Shown one piece after another: positions 11,627 to 23,800 of a DNA stretch of 64,000 nt. The notes beneath the pieces are model-generated. The model did no database searches. It was not told where the DNA came from and worked only from the letters and a program-made list of their open reading frames with translations. A program made the translations under genes and the position numbers. Each line of letters starts with the position of its first letter. The stretch's first letter is position 1. The stretch is from Nitzschia sp. DOCU1 (lineage: Eukaryota > Bacillariophyta > Bacillariophyceae > Bacillariales > Bacillariaceae), in the NCBI GenBank assembly GCA_951394045.1, contig OX595991.1, forward strand, positions 3,162,001-3,226,000, read 5' to 3'.

Positions 11627-12544
11627 CGTTCGAGTCGTCCTTCGGCAACAAACAGTGCGGTAAAGGTAGTGGTGGGGTGAGATTGTAGGATCACTCAAAT
11701 TCCCTCTGACTCGCAATACAACAGGCGACGACAGCAGCAGTTAGAATAAGGAGCAAGGAGCAACACGATGGCTGCTGCGTACCTAATATGCAACAAATGC
11801 AAAGGACGGTACCTGTAGTATTCACCAACAAGCTACCGATGTTCAAGATGATGCACGGGATTGAGAATATCGTAATAGCTAGAATAAATTACAGGGAAAA
11901 GAAAAACAACGCCTCATCCAGCAGAAGCTCCACGGAAGCTACGGGTAGCTAGAGGGCGTCGTAAGGATCAGCCAGATGTGCGATCCAAGTACGCACGCGA
12001 AATAACGAAATAGTTCTTCGGGAACATTGGGAATTAGATTGTGCAAGGGTACCATGCACTCTATGAGCAACTTGTCTGCCATCAGCCACGAAAAAAGGCG
12101 GCAGGTGGTGGTCGTCCACCCAGAGCCTCCAATGGTTTTACTACGGCTGATGAAATAGCAAAGATATGCCATCCCGTCCCAATTCGTCTAAAATTTTGGC
12201 AAAAGGCATTTCCACTTGCTCCTGCCCAACACAATTCCGGCAGCCGTCGGGTTAACCGGTATACCTATTCTACTTCATACTTATGGCTGCGACATTCTGC
12301 GTCTCATCAGCCTCCGCTTTCGTCGAGGAAAAATTCAAAATGGCGAAGGTCAACTTTGACACGTCGCCCGTCTGACCCTCCATCCGTCATAGCGATCTCT
12401 TTTACCGCCAAGAAAGAAAGATCGCGTTTGCAGAAACACACAGCAGAGCGTAAATAAAGCGATGCAACAGCTACAACTTATGAAAGGACAATGCAACGCT
12501 GCCATTACTTCTCTAGTAGCAGAAGCGATAGAACGCAAAAGGCT
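11627..12544. other. Divergent intergenic region with a dispersed-repeat copy
   Basis: This sits between the starts of the LNR gene (minus strand) and the thylakoid-type protein (plus strand), so it should hold both promoters. It contains repeat R copy 2 at 12274-12430. I see no gene in it. Confidence 0.55.
12274..12430 (+). repeat. Dispersed repeat R, copy 2
   Basis: This matches 4981-5154 in the same orientation. It ends about 115 nt before the start codon of the gene at 12545 and points toward it, whereas copy 1 points away from its nearest gene. The short frame that opens at the shared ATG is closed early by a stop here. Confidence 0.75.
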
Positions 12545-13411
12545 ATGTTAAAGGCGGCGATGCTTGCATTTTTGCTCTGTGCCGCCATCGTTGATGCGTT
12601 TGCTTGGGCGCCACGAACGTCTGGACCTTTTTCTTCTTTCCATGCTATTGCCCCACGACGATGCCATGCCCCCCTGACAGCCTTGAGGGCGACCGGGATT
12701 GACGCTGAAACGGATGATGGTAACATCATCACTAGACGATCTCTGCTTTCTACGGCTGGTCTGGTAGCGGCCGGTGCTACATTGACGTCTCGTAACCAGC
12801 AAGATACTCCGTGGTTACTGTCCTCGTCGAATGAGGAACCGGCGTCTTTTTCTCTCGCCAGCCTCGATCAAGCCATGCAAGTACTAGAATCATCCGTGGA
12901 TAAACGCTTTCTCCATGCCGTCGTGGCGAGTGACTATCAATCCTTGTATGCCAAACGACCTACCTCTATGAGCAATCAAAATCCAAGTGTGGCTTACGCA
13001 AGTGCCTTGCTGAAGGACGACAATCATCGACAAGGTTTGCAAACAAAGCTTGTGGTGCAGCTCAAGGATCGTCCCATTCAAGTCGATCAATCTGTATTGG
13101 TACACTCGCAGCTGGATACAGCCGCAAAGCTTTGGGGAGCTGAAAATGTGGTTTCGATCTGGCCTCTAGTAGCAGGTAGCAGCAGTCCTCCAAACGTCCA
13201 CTATGCGTGGCCCGCCCTCGGGGGAAGCTTTGTCAATGCCATCCACAAGGACGATATCATTGTGGATGGTATTGATTGTGGCCGCATGTCCTTAGAAGAC
13301 GCTCTTCAGGGAGATATGCAAGTGTTCCTACAAGCGGAACGATTTTTGTTAATTCCAGTGTCACTGGAACTCTCGCTTGGGGAACGATTGCAACGTGCCT
13401 TCTTAATCTAG
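12545..13411 (+). CDS. Predicted thylakoid-lumen protein, unknown function
   Basis: I chose the ATG at 12545 over 12491 because it opens directly on a signal peptide (MLKAAMLAFLLCAAIVDAF) that ends in an Ala-Phe site typical of plastid leaders in diatoms. A transit-like stretch follows. Around residues 63-80 a twin-arginine signal appears (ITRRSLLSTAGLVAAGATL). This three-part leader predicts passage through the ER and plastid envelopes, then Tat-dependent export into the thylakoid lumen. The mature part is about 200 residues with no cysteine cluster or cofactor motif that I recognise. The protein is 288 residues long. It ends about 100 nt from the end of the convergent gene that stops at 13515. 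Localisation is inferred from the leader alone. Confidence 0.8.
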   Translation: MLKAAMLAFLLCAAIVDAFAWAPRTSGPFSSFHAIAPRRCHAPLTALRATGIDAETDDGNIITRRSLLSTAGLVAAGATLTSRNQQDTPWLLSSSNEEPASFSLASLDQAMQVLESSVDKRFLHAVVASDYQSLYAKRPTSMSNQNPSVAYASALLKDDNHRQGLQTKLVVQLKDRPIQVDQSVLVHSQLDTAAKLWGAENVVSIWPLVAGSSSPPNVHYAWPALGGSFVNAIHKDDIIVDGIDCGRMSLEDALQGDMQVFLQAERFLLIPVSLELSLGERLQRAFLI

Positions 13412-13514
13412 CCAGTAGTTGCCGTCGTTGTTATATTATGATAGCGATTAAAATTGCTGTTTATTTCTAATGTTTCTGGAAAGTAGTGTTTTGAATTCAA
13501 AATGGGGAAACGTG

Positions 13515-16500
13515 TTAAATTGGCAGAGGAGGTGGTGTCTCATCTGCCGCCGGCTTTGGTTTTGGTCCACCAGTTTTCCGGCCCCCGCCCCGTTTTTTGC
13601 TGTTCTTCATTTGTCTAGTGGAAGATCCGCCGTTGTCGCCGCCTCCCTTGAAATCTTCCGCATTATTGGCAGACGTATCCGCATTGGTAGTTGCTGACGT
13701 TTCGTCTTTCTTTTGGTGCGGAGGGTTATTCTTCTTTTTGGGCTTTCTGGGTTTCTGCTGTTGTTGCTGGCGTTTCTTTTGTTCTTCTGCATTTCGTCGT
13801 GCGGCCAGTTCCTTGTGAATTTGGGCTTCAATTTGTAACTGCTCCTCAATCAGTAGCTGCGTCTCGCGTTCCTCTTGAGCGGCCTGTTGAATGGCGTGAA
13901 GTGAGTCCGCGCGTTCGCGCCGTTCGATAAACCATTTACTTTCTCGCCCGTCCCCACTCTTGTAGGCACGATCTTCACGGTTCTTCTTGAAATCAACTTC
14001 TTCGGCTTGGATCTCAGCAAAGCTCTTTCCTTTATTGTTAGGAGCAACAGCTGCTACAGGAGCAACTGTCTTGGTGGCAGCGGGAGATGACGCAGCGTTC
14101 CATGCGAAGGTCGTCGAAGCAGGTTTCTTGCTACTAGTAGCTGACGTGTCGACCGCAGGTTTGGGAGGGGCGAGAAAGTCGGCAAGGGAGTACGAGCCAC
14201 GTTGATTGTTCGAGGGTGTCGCAGGCATGGTCAAGTCCGGCGCAGCAAAATGTAGATGGAAAGGAGCCTGCCGATTGACCATTGGCGAAGCAGCGATGGG
14301 TTTGCCCCAAGTAGATGCTGGTTGTGCTGTCAATAGAGATTTGGCATTCGGGGTAGCTTTCTTTTTGGACGCGGCTTCTTGCTCTTGGAGAATACTGGAA
14401 AAGTCTTTGGCAGCAGGAGAAAATGGCGGCGATGTCTGGGCAGTCATCCGCATTGCACTTTTGGACGGTGTTGATTTCCCGGGGGTTGCAACTTGTGGCA
14501 CCACGGGGTGGGGTGGAGGCGGCAACTTGTACTTGGGCTGGGGCGTCGTCGAAACGCCCCACGGGTTCTTCTTGGTGACCTTGACGGTTGGGGGCGTGAC
14601 GGTTGTCGACTTGAGTTGCTCCATTTGCTTTTGAGCCATGATTGAATGTGCGGCTTTTTGCCTTTCTTCTTCCTCTACTTGAGCCAGCCGATTTCGATGC
14701 TTTCGTCCATTCTGGTGGAGTTCAAAGCTCGTCTTGTCTGGGCATTTGATGTCACAGATATCGCATAGGAACGAGGAATCCGAATTCTTATCTTCCTCTG
14801 GAGCGATTGCAGCAGCATTGGAAAGAGGCGGCTTATCTACGCCGAGTGACACTTCTCGGCATTCTGTCTGTCCCATCGATTGAAGACACCGTTGCTCCTC
14901 CTCCAGACAAAGCTCTCGTATCCGCTTTTCTACCTCGTCCAATGCCGTCTGGTAGACTATCAACTCCGCCTCCAGAACCGGCCGACGGTCAACCTTGGCT
15001 TGCTCCGCGGCCGTCAATACAATCGAACGGGCCTCTGACTCGAGCAACTTGGAAATCTGGCTTAGCTTCTTTCGCACGCTTCGAATTTCTTTACCTAGCC
15101 ATCGGGACTTTTCCTCGGCCAACTGAGGAGTCGACAAGTCCATGTTGGCCGTCTGGTTTATGATTCGATCCAAAATTCCTTCACCAGATTTGGGCTGCTT
15201 TGGTCCGTTCTGTTCACAGCCGAGAGAGGAAGAACGGTTTCGACCTGCCAATGCCTCGTCTTCGCTCGTAGCGGAGGATGATCGACGCCCGCGCCCCCCT
15301 CGAGCCGCACGCAGAAACTCTTCCTCCCGTTGCCGCTCGGCAGCCACTTCCAAAATACGGCGTACCACTGGAGACTCGGAAAGCTCTTTGCAGCCAAGGA
15401 TCCATTCGTCGGTGGATGACATCCAATCTTGATAAAAGGTCGATCTATCCTTGTTGCCCGCCGTGATCATGTCGGTTACGAAAGGATGAAGTGAACCATC
15501 ACGGACTTCCTTGTCCAGACAATATGGATCGCTCTTACTAAGCATGTGCTGCAGATACTGGTTCAAGTCGCTCTTCTTGCCTACATTCAGCACTCCATCC
15601 AGATTTTGTTTGACAAACTGGGTGCAGTAGTCAATCAAAAGCTTGCACTGCAAAGACTAGAGTGAGTGACAGAACCATCAAGGAATCAATATCACAAGGC
15701 TAGGTCGCTTCATCATCCTCACCTGCGAGTGCTCTGCCATGATAAGTATAGGAATGACGTTGAAAAGATCGACATATCGAGCCACCGTCCGCGCCGACAA
15801 GTCTTCCAAGCTCGCCAATCCCTCCAAAGGCGCCACTTTGGGAAAGGTGGTTCCCACCAATACGACCGTATGTTCTTTGGCCACGGCCACATTGACGGCC
15901 CGATGTACACCCGGAACTCGTTTGGGATTGGGCTGCCACCTCACCCCCTTATGGCCCATGACATTGCTTCCATGAGCCACACCCCACGTGAAGAGTGCTC
16001 CCGTATCTGTCACAACAGCCGTGTGCTGCTCCGATGCCGAAATTGCCACCGCAAAACCTCCTCCATTTTCTGGCAACATGCCCGTGACAAGTTGCGGTGA
16101 CGAAGTAGTGGCTCGACTGGACGATGATGGCGACTTGCCGTCGCCTCGATGGCCCAAAGATTCCGAACAGGTGCCCCAGGTATAGACGCGTCCATCCAAA
16201 GTAACGGCAGCATTATGATACTTGCCACAGGCAATCGCCACTGGATTGATGAGTCGGGATGTTGTCCCTCGAAAAGTGTCTCCCAGACTACTGAAGGCAC
16301 TGACAGTTGAATTATCGAATGGAACTCGCATTGGAACATCATTTCCATGACCCCACCAATACACGGAATTGACGGGAGACAATCCAGCGGCCACTGGTGA
16401 CGTCAATACTAAAGTCGACTGATCCGCGGCTGCGATAGCAATCGCCACCTTGCGTTGTGGTTGTCGTTGCTGCAACGTCCCCCCATTACTGCTACCCCAC

Positions 16501-18071
16501 AACGCTTCCACTCTTTGTACTTTTTGATTGCCCGACGACCGCCGGGCGACTCCTAGTTGCCCAGCTGAGTTGCTCCCCCATACGTAAACTTCTCCTCGTT
16601 CCGACAAGGCGACCGAATGTCGTTCTCCGGCGGCTACCGCCACACACGGAACGTGCTTCAATTCATCCACTTGTTTAGGAATGGATCGGCTACTGCTACT
16701 GCTGTCGCTAGTAGCAGAATCCCCTCCCAATTGTCCAAATTGATTGGATCCCCATGAGAACACCATTCCGTCGCTAGTGACACAAAGCGAATGATTTTCG
16801 GCTGCCGCAATAGCCTTGACGACTTTACGTTTGAGAGCTCCTACCGTGATTCGTCGAGGCAAGGGACATTGTGGTGGGCAATCGTCTCCCAAACCCAATC
16901 GTCCACCCTTGTTGAGTCCAAATACGTAGAGATGACCATTGCGACAGGCCACGAGGGTATGATGGGTTGCCGCGGCAACTGCGACTGCCGATCCTTGCCT
17001 TAAAAGCCGTTCTTGAGCAAATTCGGCAACGCGTTGAGGGCGGAAGGTAGCTGCTGCCATGGCGGCCGAGTTTTGATAGTTAATGTCTGAAGTAGTCGTG
17101 GTAGTAGCGTCCTCTTTGCCGCTACTACTACTTTTACTGCCACCGCCAGCTCCACTCGAAATGACCCCTAAAGCACAATGATGAGGTCGTCCAAAAGTTA
17201 ACACTTCAAAGCCATACTGTTCTGCACCATTGTCCAAAATAGCAGCCGTTTCATTAGGTCGCGCGGCTGCTTCACTCAGCAAGTGCATGTTTTGCCGCAA
17301 TTCCGTAAACTCATCATCGTCGTCGTCGTCCACTTCATTATGATGAAAGCTAGACGATCTATGCCGTTGCCTCGTCACCGTCGTCGAAGCCTGTTGTCGT
17401 TGAATCGTCAAATGACGCTGGAGGTCGAGACGACAACGCTTTAAATTCAGCGTTTGTAACTTATTGAGCAATTCCAGTGGGGTCAATCCTTCGGCATCGA
17501 CGGCTCGGGTAGTCTCGGTTACTTGTGCATGAAACAGGGCCATGGGGGCCATGATATCAGTAGGACTACTATGACCCACAGTAGATGTGGTCGGATATTT
17601 CAAATACAACAAAATGGCTGCCAAGTTGCCTGCCATGACAGCCGAATGCAATGGCGTGTACCCAGATTCACAGTGGACGCGAGTCAAAAAGCGGTCTTGC
17701 CACAATGTCGTGCTAGTCGGGGATGGTCGCCCAGGCGACGATTCTTGAAGATCATGATGATCCATAGCTTGACACCGATCCAATAAACACTTTGCCATGT
17801 AAAGCGAGTGTTTCTGGTCGTTCCCACCAATGTCAGGTGCAGACGCAGACGCAGCCTGATGCAACAAACTAGTCGAGTAGTTTGTTGTTTCGTTTAAGTA
17901 CAGCAAACTTGTCAGCAATTCTTTAGCCACCTTCCAATCTTGAGCTGTTGGCATCGACGCTGCAGTCGTATCCACTACATTGCTATGATTCAAACCTTCC
18001 GAGTATGACCCCGCCGAAGAGGCTCGATGCCGCCGTTGCGGCGGGAAGGTGCGGGGCATCTTAACTTTCAA
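13515..18071 (-). CDS. IBtk-like protein: ankyrin, RCC1 repeats, BACK-like helices and U1-type zinc finger
   Basis: Two exons, 18071-15723 and 15647-13515, are joined across a 75-nt intron (GTGAGG...TTTGCAG, phase 0), giving 1,493 residues. A second in-frame ATG at 18059 is an equally good start. In order there are ankyrin repeats (about 125-215, with SGYTPLHSAVMAGN), RCC1 beta-propeller repeats (about 350-745, with HSLCVTSDGMVFSWGSNQFG) and a helical region spanning the splice site that resembles the part after a BTB domain. A matrin/U1-type C2H2 finger follows near 1075-1100 (CDICDIKCPDKTSFELHQNG), then a coiled-coil, basic, Gln- and Lys-rich tail. Animal IBtk combines ankyrin, RCC1 and BTB domains and serves as a cullin-3 adaptor. 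Here I see no full BTB domain, so a ubiquitin-adaptor role is a guess. The zinc finger suggests RNA binding. Confidence 0.8.
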
Positions 18072-19071
18072 TCAGGAGGAACCCACAGCCTGTGGGGGGT
18101 CGATTGTTGTACAAACAATCGTGTTTATATGATGTCTATGGTGTCAAGGTTGATCGATTTCCTTCAAAAGTGTTCTTGTCGTCGTCAAGTAATAAGCCAA
18201 TCTCATGGTGTTTTTGTTTGTGCGCTACTTTTGCTAGAGTTGCAGCTTGACCCCCATTTGAAGGAGGAGACGCTTGTTTTCCTGCATCATCATCGGAGTG
18301 ATACCGACGCGAGAGTTCTTCTGCGACACGTCCTCAAAAATTCTTTTTCCGAAAAAGTTGTCTTAGCATAGTTACAAATCCGTACTTTCATAGGTATTAA
18401 GCATAGGTTAATCTTTGTTTTGTAAACCATAATCTTCAGCCATCTAAAAAACTTTTATATTATGATCGTATCTACATTACATAGAGTTGAGTTCACATGG
18501 ACGAAATTCGAACGTCATAAAGCCGGCCTCGCACCGACCGTACTTCAACGCTGGCAGAATCTTTCACCTGAGTCGTAAGATTCGTCTCAACCATGGAATC
18601 GCAATCATCGAATCTCAAGAAGATTTTCTGAACCTTGTTCTGGCAGACAGGTTCAAACATCTATTGACTGACTGCTCTATGCTGATCCTTCAGTGTCACT
18701 TCTAATAATAGAGATAGTAAAACGGAGTTTCGTGCGATCGAGTGAATGAATTCACACTCGAGAGAATCAACGTCATTAGTATGATGCTATTAATGATAGA
18801 TAGATATGTATATAGAGTCTGGTTGAAATGGTCGACTAGAAGGACCTTTCGCCTTTACGCCGCTCCCCTGCCTCTCATTTTTTGATGCTATCCCGGCGAC
18901 AGACGTACGTGGATGCAGATCGTTCGCTGACGATGGTGATGGGAAAAGCTTGCAAGAATGGAACAAGAGGGGAGTTTGCAATGGTGGACAATACCCTTTC
19001 ATTGCACTTCATTATTGCCACCAAGTGATATTGACGATAGTATCTGTGACTAGCAGTACAGTAGCAGCAGC
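18072..19071. other. Divergent intergenic region, no gene seen
   Basis: This is the likely promoter region for the IBtk-like gene (minus) and the DUF819 gene (plus). It is AT-rich around 18360-18480 and has a short GATA-like run near 18795. Short open frames show no protein pattern. Confidence 0.5.
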
Positions 19072-20595
19072 ATGGCCAAGATCTTCTTTGGCGGGAAAAA
19101 GAAAGCAGCGTCACGCGTCTCCTCTGCACTCATAACAACATGGGTGGTGACTACGTGCAGCTGCTGGCGAGCAGTAGAAGGATTTCAAACGACAACAACA
19201 ACGGCATCATTCGTGGGGGTGACTCGTCAATGGCCAAATAAGCAGCCTCATCATAATCTTCAAATACCACTTCCATCCAAACGACGACGATCATCCGCGA
19301 CTTGTCGTAATGCCGTCAACAACAAGTTTCCTTTCCTATCGATTGATCCCACGGATACTTGGGGCAACGTGGCTATGCTTTGTGGCTCGGCCACGTTGGC
19401 ACAAATTTTGGGCACCACTACACAGGTGGGTAAACTCTTGGGACCACCTGTCACAGCCATGGCCTTGTCCTTTGTAGTGGCTTCTTTGGGAATCATCCAT
19501 CCCGGTGGTACAGCCATGAGTCAATCCTTACAGTGGTTATCATTGAGTTTGGCAACTCCTCTCATGCTTTTGGGGGCCGATTTACAAGATTGTGCTCGAC
19601 GATGTGGGCCCCTCTTGCCATCTTTCTTGGCGGCATCTTTAGCGACAACGATGGGATGTATCGTCGGATGGTTGTGCGTGGGAACAAAGCTAGTGGCGGC
19701 ACTAGGACCACGAGATGCTGTTGTGATTGCAGCCGCTTTATTGGCCAAGAATATTGGCGGTGGAATCAATTATATAGCCGTTGCGCGTTGTCTATCGGCA
19801 AGTCCACAAGCCGTGGCAGCAGGTTTGGTGGTCGACAACTTGTTTGCGCTGGTATATTTCCCAGGTACTAGTGCACTGAGTGCAGGACGACCTGATGTTG
19901 TAACGACGACGGATACTGACAGTGGTACGACCGGTCATGACATGAAGCCAATCAAGGAAGATACCACGATAGAGAACACAACAACAGCTGAAAACGGCAT
20001 GACGGTCTTCCAAATCTGCAATTTACTCTTCTTGTCGAGTACGTTATTGTGGTTGGGAGAACGAATTGGGGGACCTAGTGGTGCTCTGCCATGTTGTACC
20101 TTGCTGGCGTTGGCGTTGGCGTTCTTGGCACCCAAACGTTGGATCGCTTCACAAGTTCAAAAACCAGCCGAACGCTTGGGAACGGCGTGTCTCTACTTGT
20201 TTTTTGCCACAGCCGGTGCTCCCGGAATCGCCATTGCGGACTCGGTACGAACCTCGCTGGTACCACTCAGTCTCTACTTGTCTTGTTTATATGGGATTCA
20301 TTTTGCCATTTTGTGGGCCCTGTATCGTATTGGAAAAGGTCTTGCTAGGACAAAATCACCAAACGATTCCATTCCGCTGTCGTTAGTGCCCCAGCGACTC
20401 TTAGTGGCATCGTCCGCAGCCATTGGAGGACCAGCTACAGCGGTAGCATTGGCACAAGCCAATCATTGGCCGAGTCTTATTGTACCATCTTTGTTGGTTG
20501 GGAATATCGGTTATGCGATTGCTACCTTTTGTGGACTAGGATTTGCTCGATTCTTTGGTGGTGCTTCTTCCGGTGGTCCAGGGTTACTATTATAG
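19072..20595 (+). CDS. DUF819-family multi-pass membrane protein, probably plastid
   Basis: This single-exon gene encodes 507 residues. The first 80 or so form a leader with a hydrophobic core followed by a Thr- and basic-rich stretch, which suggests plastid or ER targeting. The rest has about ten hydrophobic helices with Gly-rich turns and the pattern known from DUF819 proteins of bacteria and plant plastids (LGTTTQVGKLLGPPVTAMAL, and AKNIGGGINYIAVA). A hydrophilic Asp/Thr insert of about 50 residues lies near the middle. The substrate is unknown for the family, and a transporter role is inferred from topology. The C-terminus is Gly-rich. The gene ends 229 nt from the end of the convergent ATPase gene. 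Confidence 0.8.
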   Translation: MAKIFFGGKKKAASRVSSALITTWVVTTCSCWRAVEGFQTTTTTASFVGVTRQWPNKQPHHNLQIPLPSKRRRSSATCRNAVNNKFPFLSIDPTDTWGNVAMLCGSATLAQILGTTTQVGKLLGPPVTAMALSFVVASLGIIHPGGTAMSQSLQWLSLSLATPLMLLGADLQDCARRCGPLLPSFLAASLATTMGCIVGWLCVGTKLVAALGPRDAVVIAAALLAKNIGGGINYIAVARCLSASPQAVAAGLVVDNLFALVYFPGTSALSAGRPDVVTTTDTDSGTTGHDMKPIKEDTTIENTTTAENGMTVFQICNLLFLSSTLLWLGERIGGPSGALPCCTLLALALAFLAPKRWIASQVQKPAERLGTACLYLFFATAGAPGIAIADSVRTSLVPLSLYLSCLYGIHFAILWALYRIGKGLARTKSPNDSIPLSLVPQRLLVASSAAIGGPATAVALAQANHWPSLIVPSLLVGNIGYAIATFCGLGFARFFGGASSGGPGLLL

Positions 20596-20824
20596 TTTGT
20601 CCGGTTACAGCAATAAGGGGGAAAGTGGTATACAAGTAGCACTAACGCACACTTGAATAGCCCGTGGATCCTATCTTCCTTCCTAATCGGCGGGGTTTGC
20701 TGGGCCACGTAAAATCGAAATTAACATGCTACAAATGCTACAAATCAGCATGGGGCTCTATTCGTCCTTGAGATGCTACCCAGCAACATGGCATGGCTTC
20801 GATTGCGTGATAATTTCTTTGCCA

Positions 20825-23800
20825 TCAACGGCGCTCCCCATGAAAAGCCGTAGAGATGTTGGCGTCCAACGCAGTCACCTTCGCGATTGCGCCCCACTCC
20901 GTATACGACTTGATGGCATCCTGTAGTCGATTCCTGCCTTCGCTCTTCTCACCAAGTTGAAACAGCAGGTCGGCATAACGCTCACTTGCCAATGCTTGCT
21001 CGTGTACCATTCCTCGCCGCCCCGCAAGAACAATGGCAGACTCGTAGGTCTTAATGGCGGTGTGTGTCTGGGATCGCAAGCGGGCCTTTTCAGCATCGAG
21101 GAATGCATCCAAGTGTAGGCAATTCGGATTACCCTTTTTCATCCAGTTGTGAACGATTGCTGCGTTCTTGAATCCCAACCTTTTGTATTCACGGCGACCC
21201 TTCTGGGCCATGATAAGACCGCTCAAAGCGGCGTGAAACCGAACTCGAATATTGGCAGCCTGACCAGGGAGTGTTTTCACGCACAGATCTGCCCAATCGG
21301 TTGCCAATTTTGCGCACTCTTCAAAGTTTCCCATGCTACCAGCTAAGAACATTTGAGAGCGTCGAAGAGCGACCTCCAATGCCAAATCTTTTGTCTCAGC
21401 GAGATGTCTTATCGCCGCCTGCAAGTCAAAGACATCGTCGGGTAGCCCACGGAGGATTCTACAAACTCGCCAATAATTCTTCAAGAAACGAAGTTGCTTG
21501 AGTTGGGAATAATCTCTCAACTGCGCCGCGTAGATAGCGCAATCGGCATCAACTAGTTCGAGGGGCCTGCCGGTGTGTAAGGCGTTCTCGACCATAAACA
21601 TTATGGCAAAACCAGCACTTTCGAGGTCCCCACTGAACAGGCCTTGCCTATATGCCACCGTGAGTGGACGTAATGAGTTCTGTAGTGGACTGATCCACGG
21701 ACAGAGATATTCTTGAACTACGTAGTTGAAACGTGCTTCGACTGCCGCCGATCGGCATCGCTTCTGCGCCAGCAGGCCAAGTTCACAGCAAGCCTTGGTC
21801 GCCGCGAAATCTTCAAGCCCACTAGCCATCAGAATTCCCAGCATTCCTAGAGCTATGCACGAGTGTTGTGTCAAACCATAGCGTAGAGTTCGTCGAACCA
21901 TTTTCAAAAAGACAAGCGGGATAAGATCTTGTCGCCACGAAAACGCTGCAACAGAAAACAAGTCAAGTGTCTTCACTATTGCCATCTCCTTTTTGTCCGA
22001 CACAACTTCCAACTTTTCAATATCTTCTGGCCCAAGACGAAGCGCCACCCCTTTCATCTCAAGCAAGCCCTTGATTGTAGAAAATGTAATTACCATTTTG
22101 CTCTTGGGAAAGCGGACACCGAGTTCCTCAAGAAGCGCCATAGCGGCACTACAAGCCTCGGCATTTTTCTCTGCGGACAGATCAGATTGAATACCTATGT
22201 GAAAGGCCGGAATCTTATCCAAAAGGGCAACTCCATCTCGTGCGACTAGTTTGTCGATGTGGCGTCTCATCATGGTAATGTCTCCGGCACTATATGCCGC
22301 CGATGCCGCCGAAGTCAAGATTTCGATGCATAAATTCGGCATCTGCTCCCAAATCTCTTCAGTCAAGGCATCAATCGCAGTGTTCAAGTATCCATTAGCC
22401 AATGCGAATGATGCGTTCGACATTGCCCGCTTACCGGCAGCAAAGTTAAGATGCGCAGTCTCCGCGTGCGATGAGGCTTCGTATTCGGGGCTTCCTCCTC
22501 CTGTTGTCTGACGGTTCAACAGATTTACAGCGGTAAATAGCCTGTAGTCTGATGCTGACTCTGCCACACTGCCATCGTCTTCATATAATGCATCGGCGAG
22601 AATTTTTCCAATGTGAAATTGGAGCTTGTTCAAATCGGACGTTTTTACCAGTGCCAACGCCGCCTCCTGAATTCGGTCATGTACAAAGCGATAAGCTATC
22701 TCAGTCGATCCCAAACTCGACATCTCCCCAGTGGCAGAGCTAGAGGACGACTCGATACTCGGTGTACTGATTCTATCGATGAATCCTTCCTTCTCGCATT
22801 TTTGAAGCCAAAGAACGAGATCAGAAGCTGGGGGGAGCGATTGCAGCCCCATCAGTTTGAGATCTTCTTTGGCCAAGTCTGCTGTAATCAAAAGCAAGTT
22901 GGCTTCAGAGAAAGTAGCTCCAAGTGTGGCTGCAACAGGAAGCAAAGAACGTGCCTCGTCGGAATGAATAAGTTTCTTTTGAACGATTTCGACCACATTT
23001 TCGGTTGCATTAGTGGCCTTTTGCACTGCGTCCAGTTCCCACGTCCAGCTCATGGATCCCAAGTTAAAATTGAGCAGTGATTCGTCGACCAACGACCTTA
23101 CAAAAGATACAAGATAAAAAGGATTTCCTCCAGTCTTCTTCTGGAGATGTTCGGCGAGGTCGACTGTGTCCATTTCGTCCCGACCGAGGAGAGAAGAGAT
23201 GAATGTGCGCGTCTGGTCAACTTTGAACCCCTGGACCTCTATTCTTGTGACTGAAAACGCCTTTGTTTCTCTAGCTGCTTCTTCAATCGGGTCGAGAAAC
23301 ATTTTCGTGAGCAAGTGCGACCCATCGTCTATCTCACTCCGATAACAGACTAGAATGAGGAGTTGCTGAATTCTGTCGTTGGCTGCCCAAGAGTATAATA
23401 GAGTTAACGAAGCCTCGTCAGCCCACTGTGCATCGTCCACCAGCAGAACTATGGGATCATTGATGAGTGACAGCAGCGTCGTCGTTGCGAATTGAAGCTG
23501 CTCGATCGACTGGCTATTGTTCTGCATGGTCGCTCTGTCTTTAGGTTCGTCTGCCGCTGAGGAGTCGCCGCCATCCGGCGTCATTAGGAGACTTGGCATC
23601 CATGCTTGAACGACATGCATTTCCTCCTTGAATTCTTCCAAGATTTTTTCTTTTAGATTTGGGTTACGCTTCTGGATCTGGCCTGCAACTTGGTGCATCA
23701 GCTCCCGCAAAACTGCCAGAGGTTCGTTGGTATCTGTCAACGACCATTTCCCTTGTCCCACAAATCCTTTTGTGTCTGCCGATGTCGCAATGAGTGCCTC

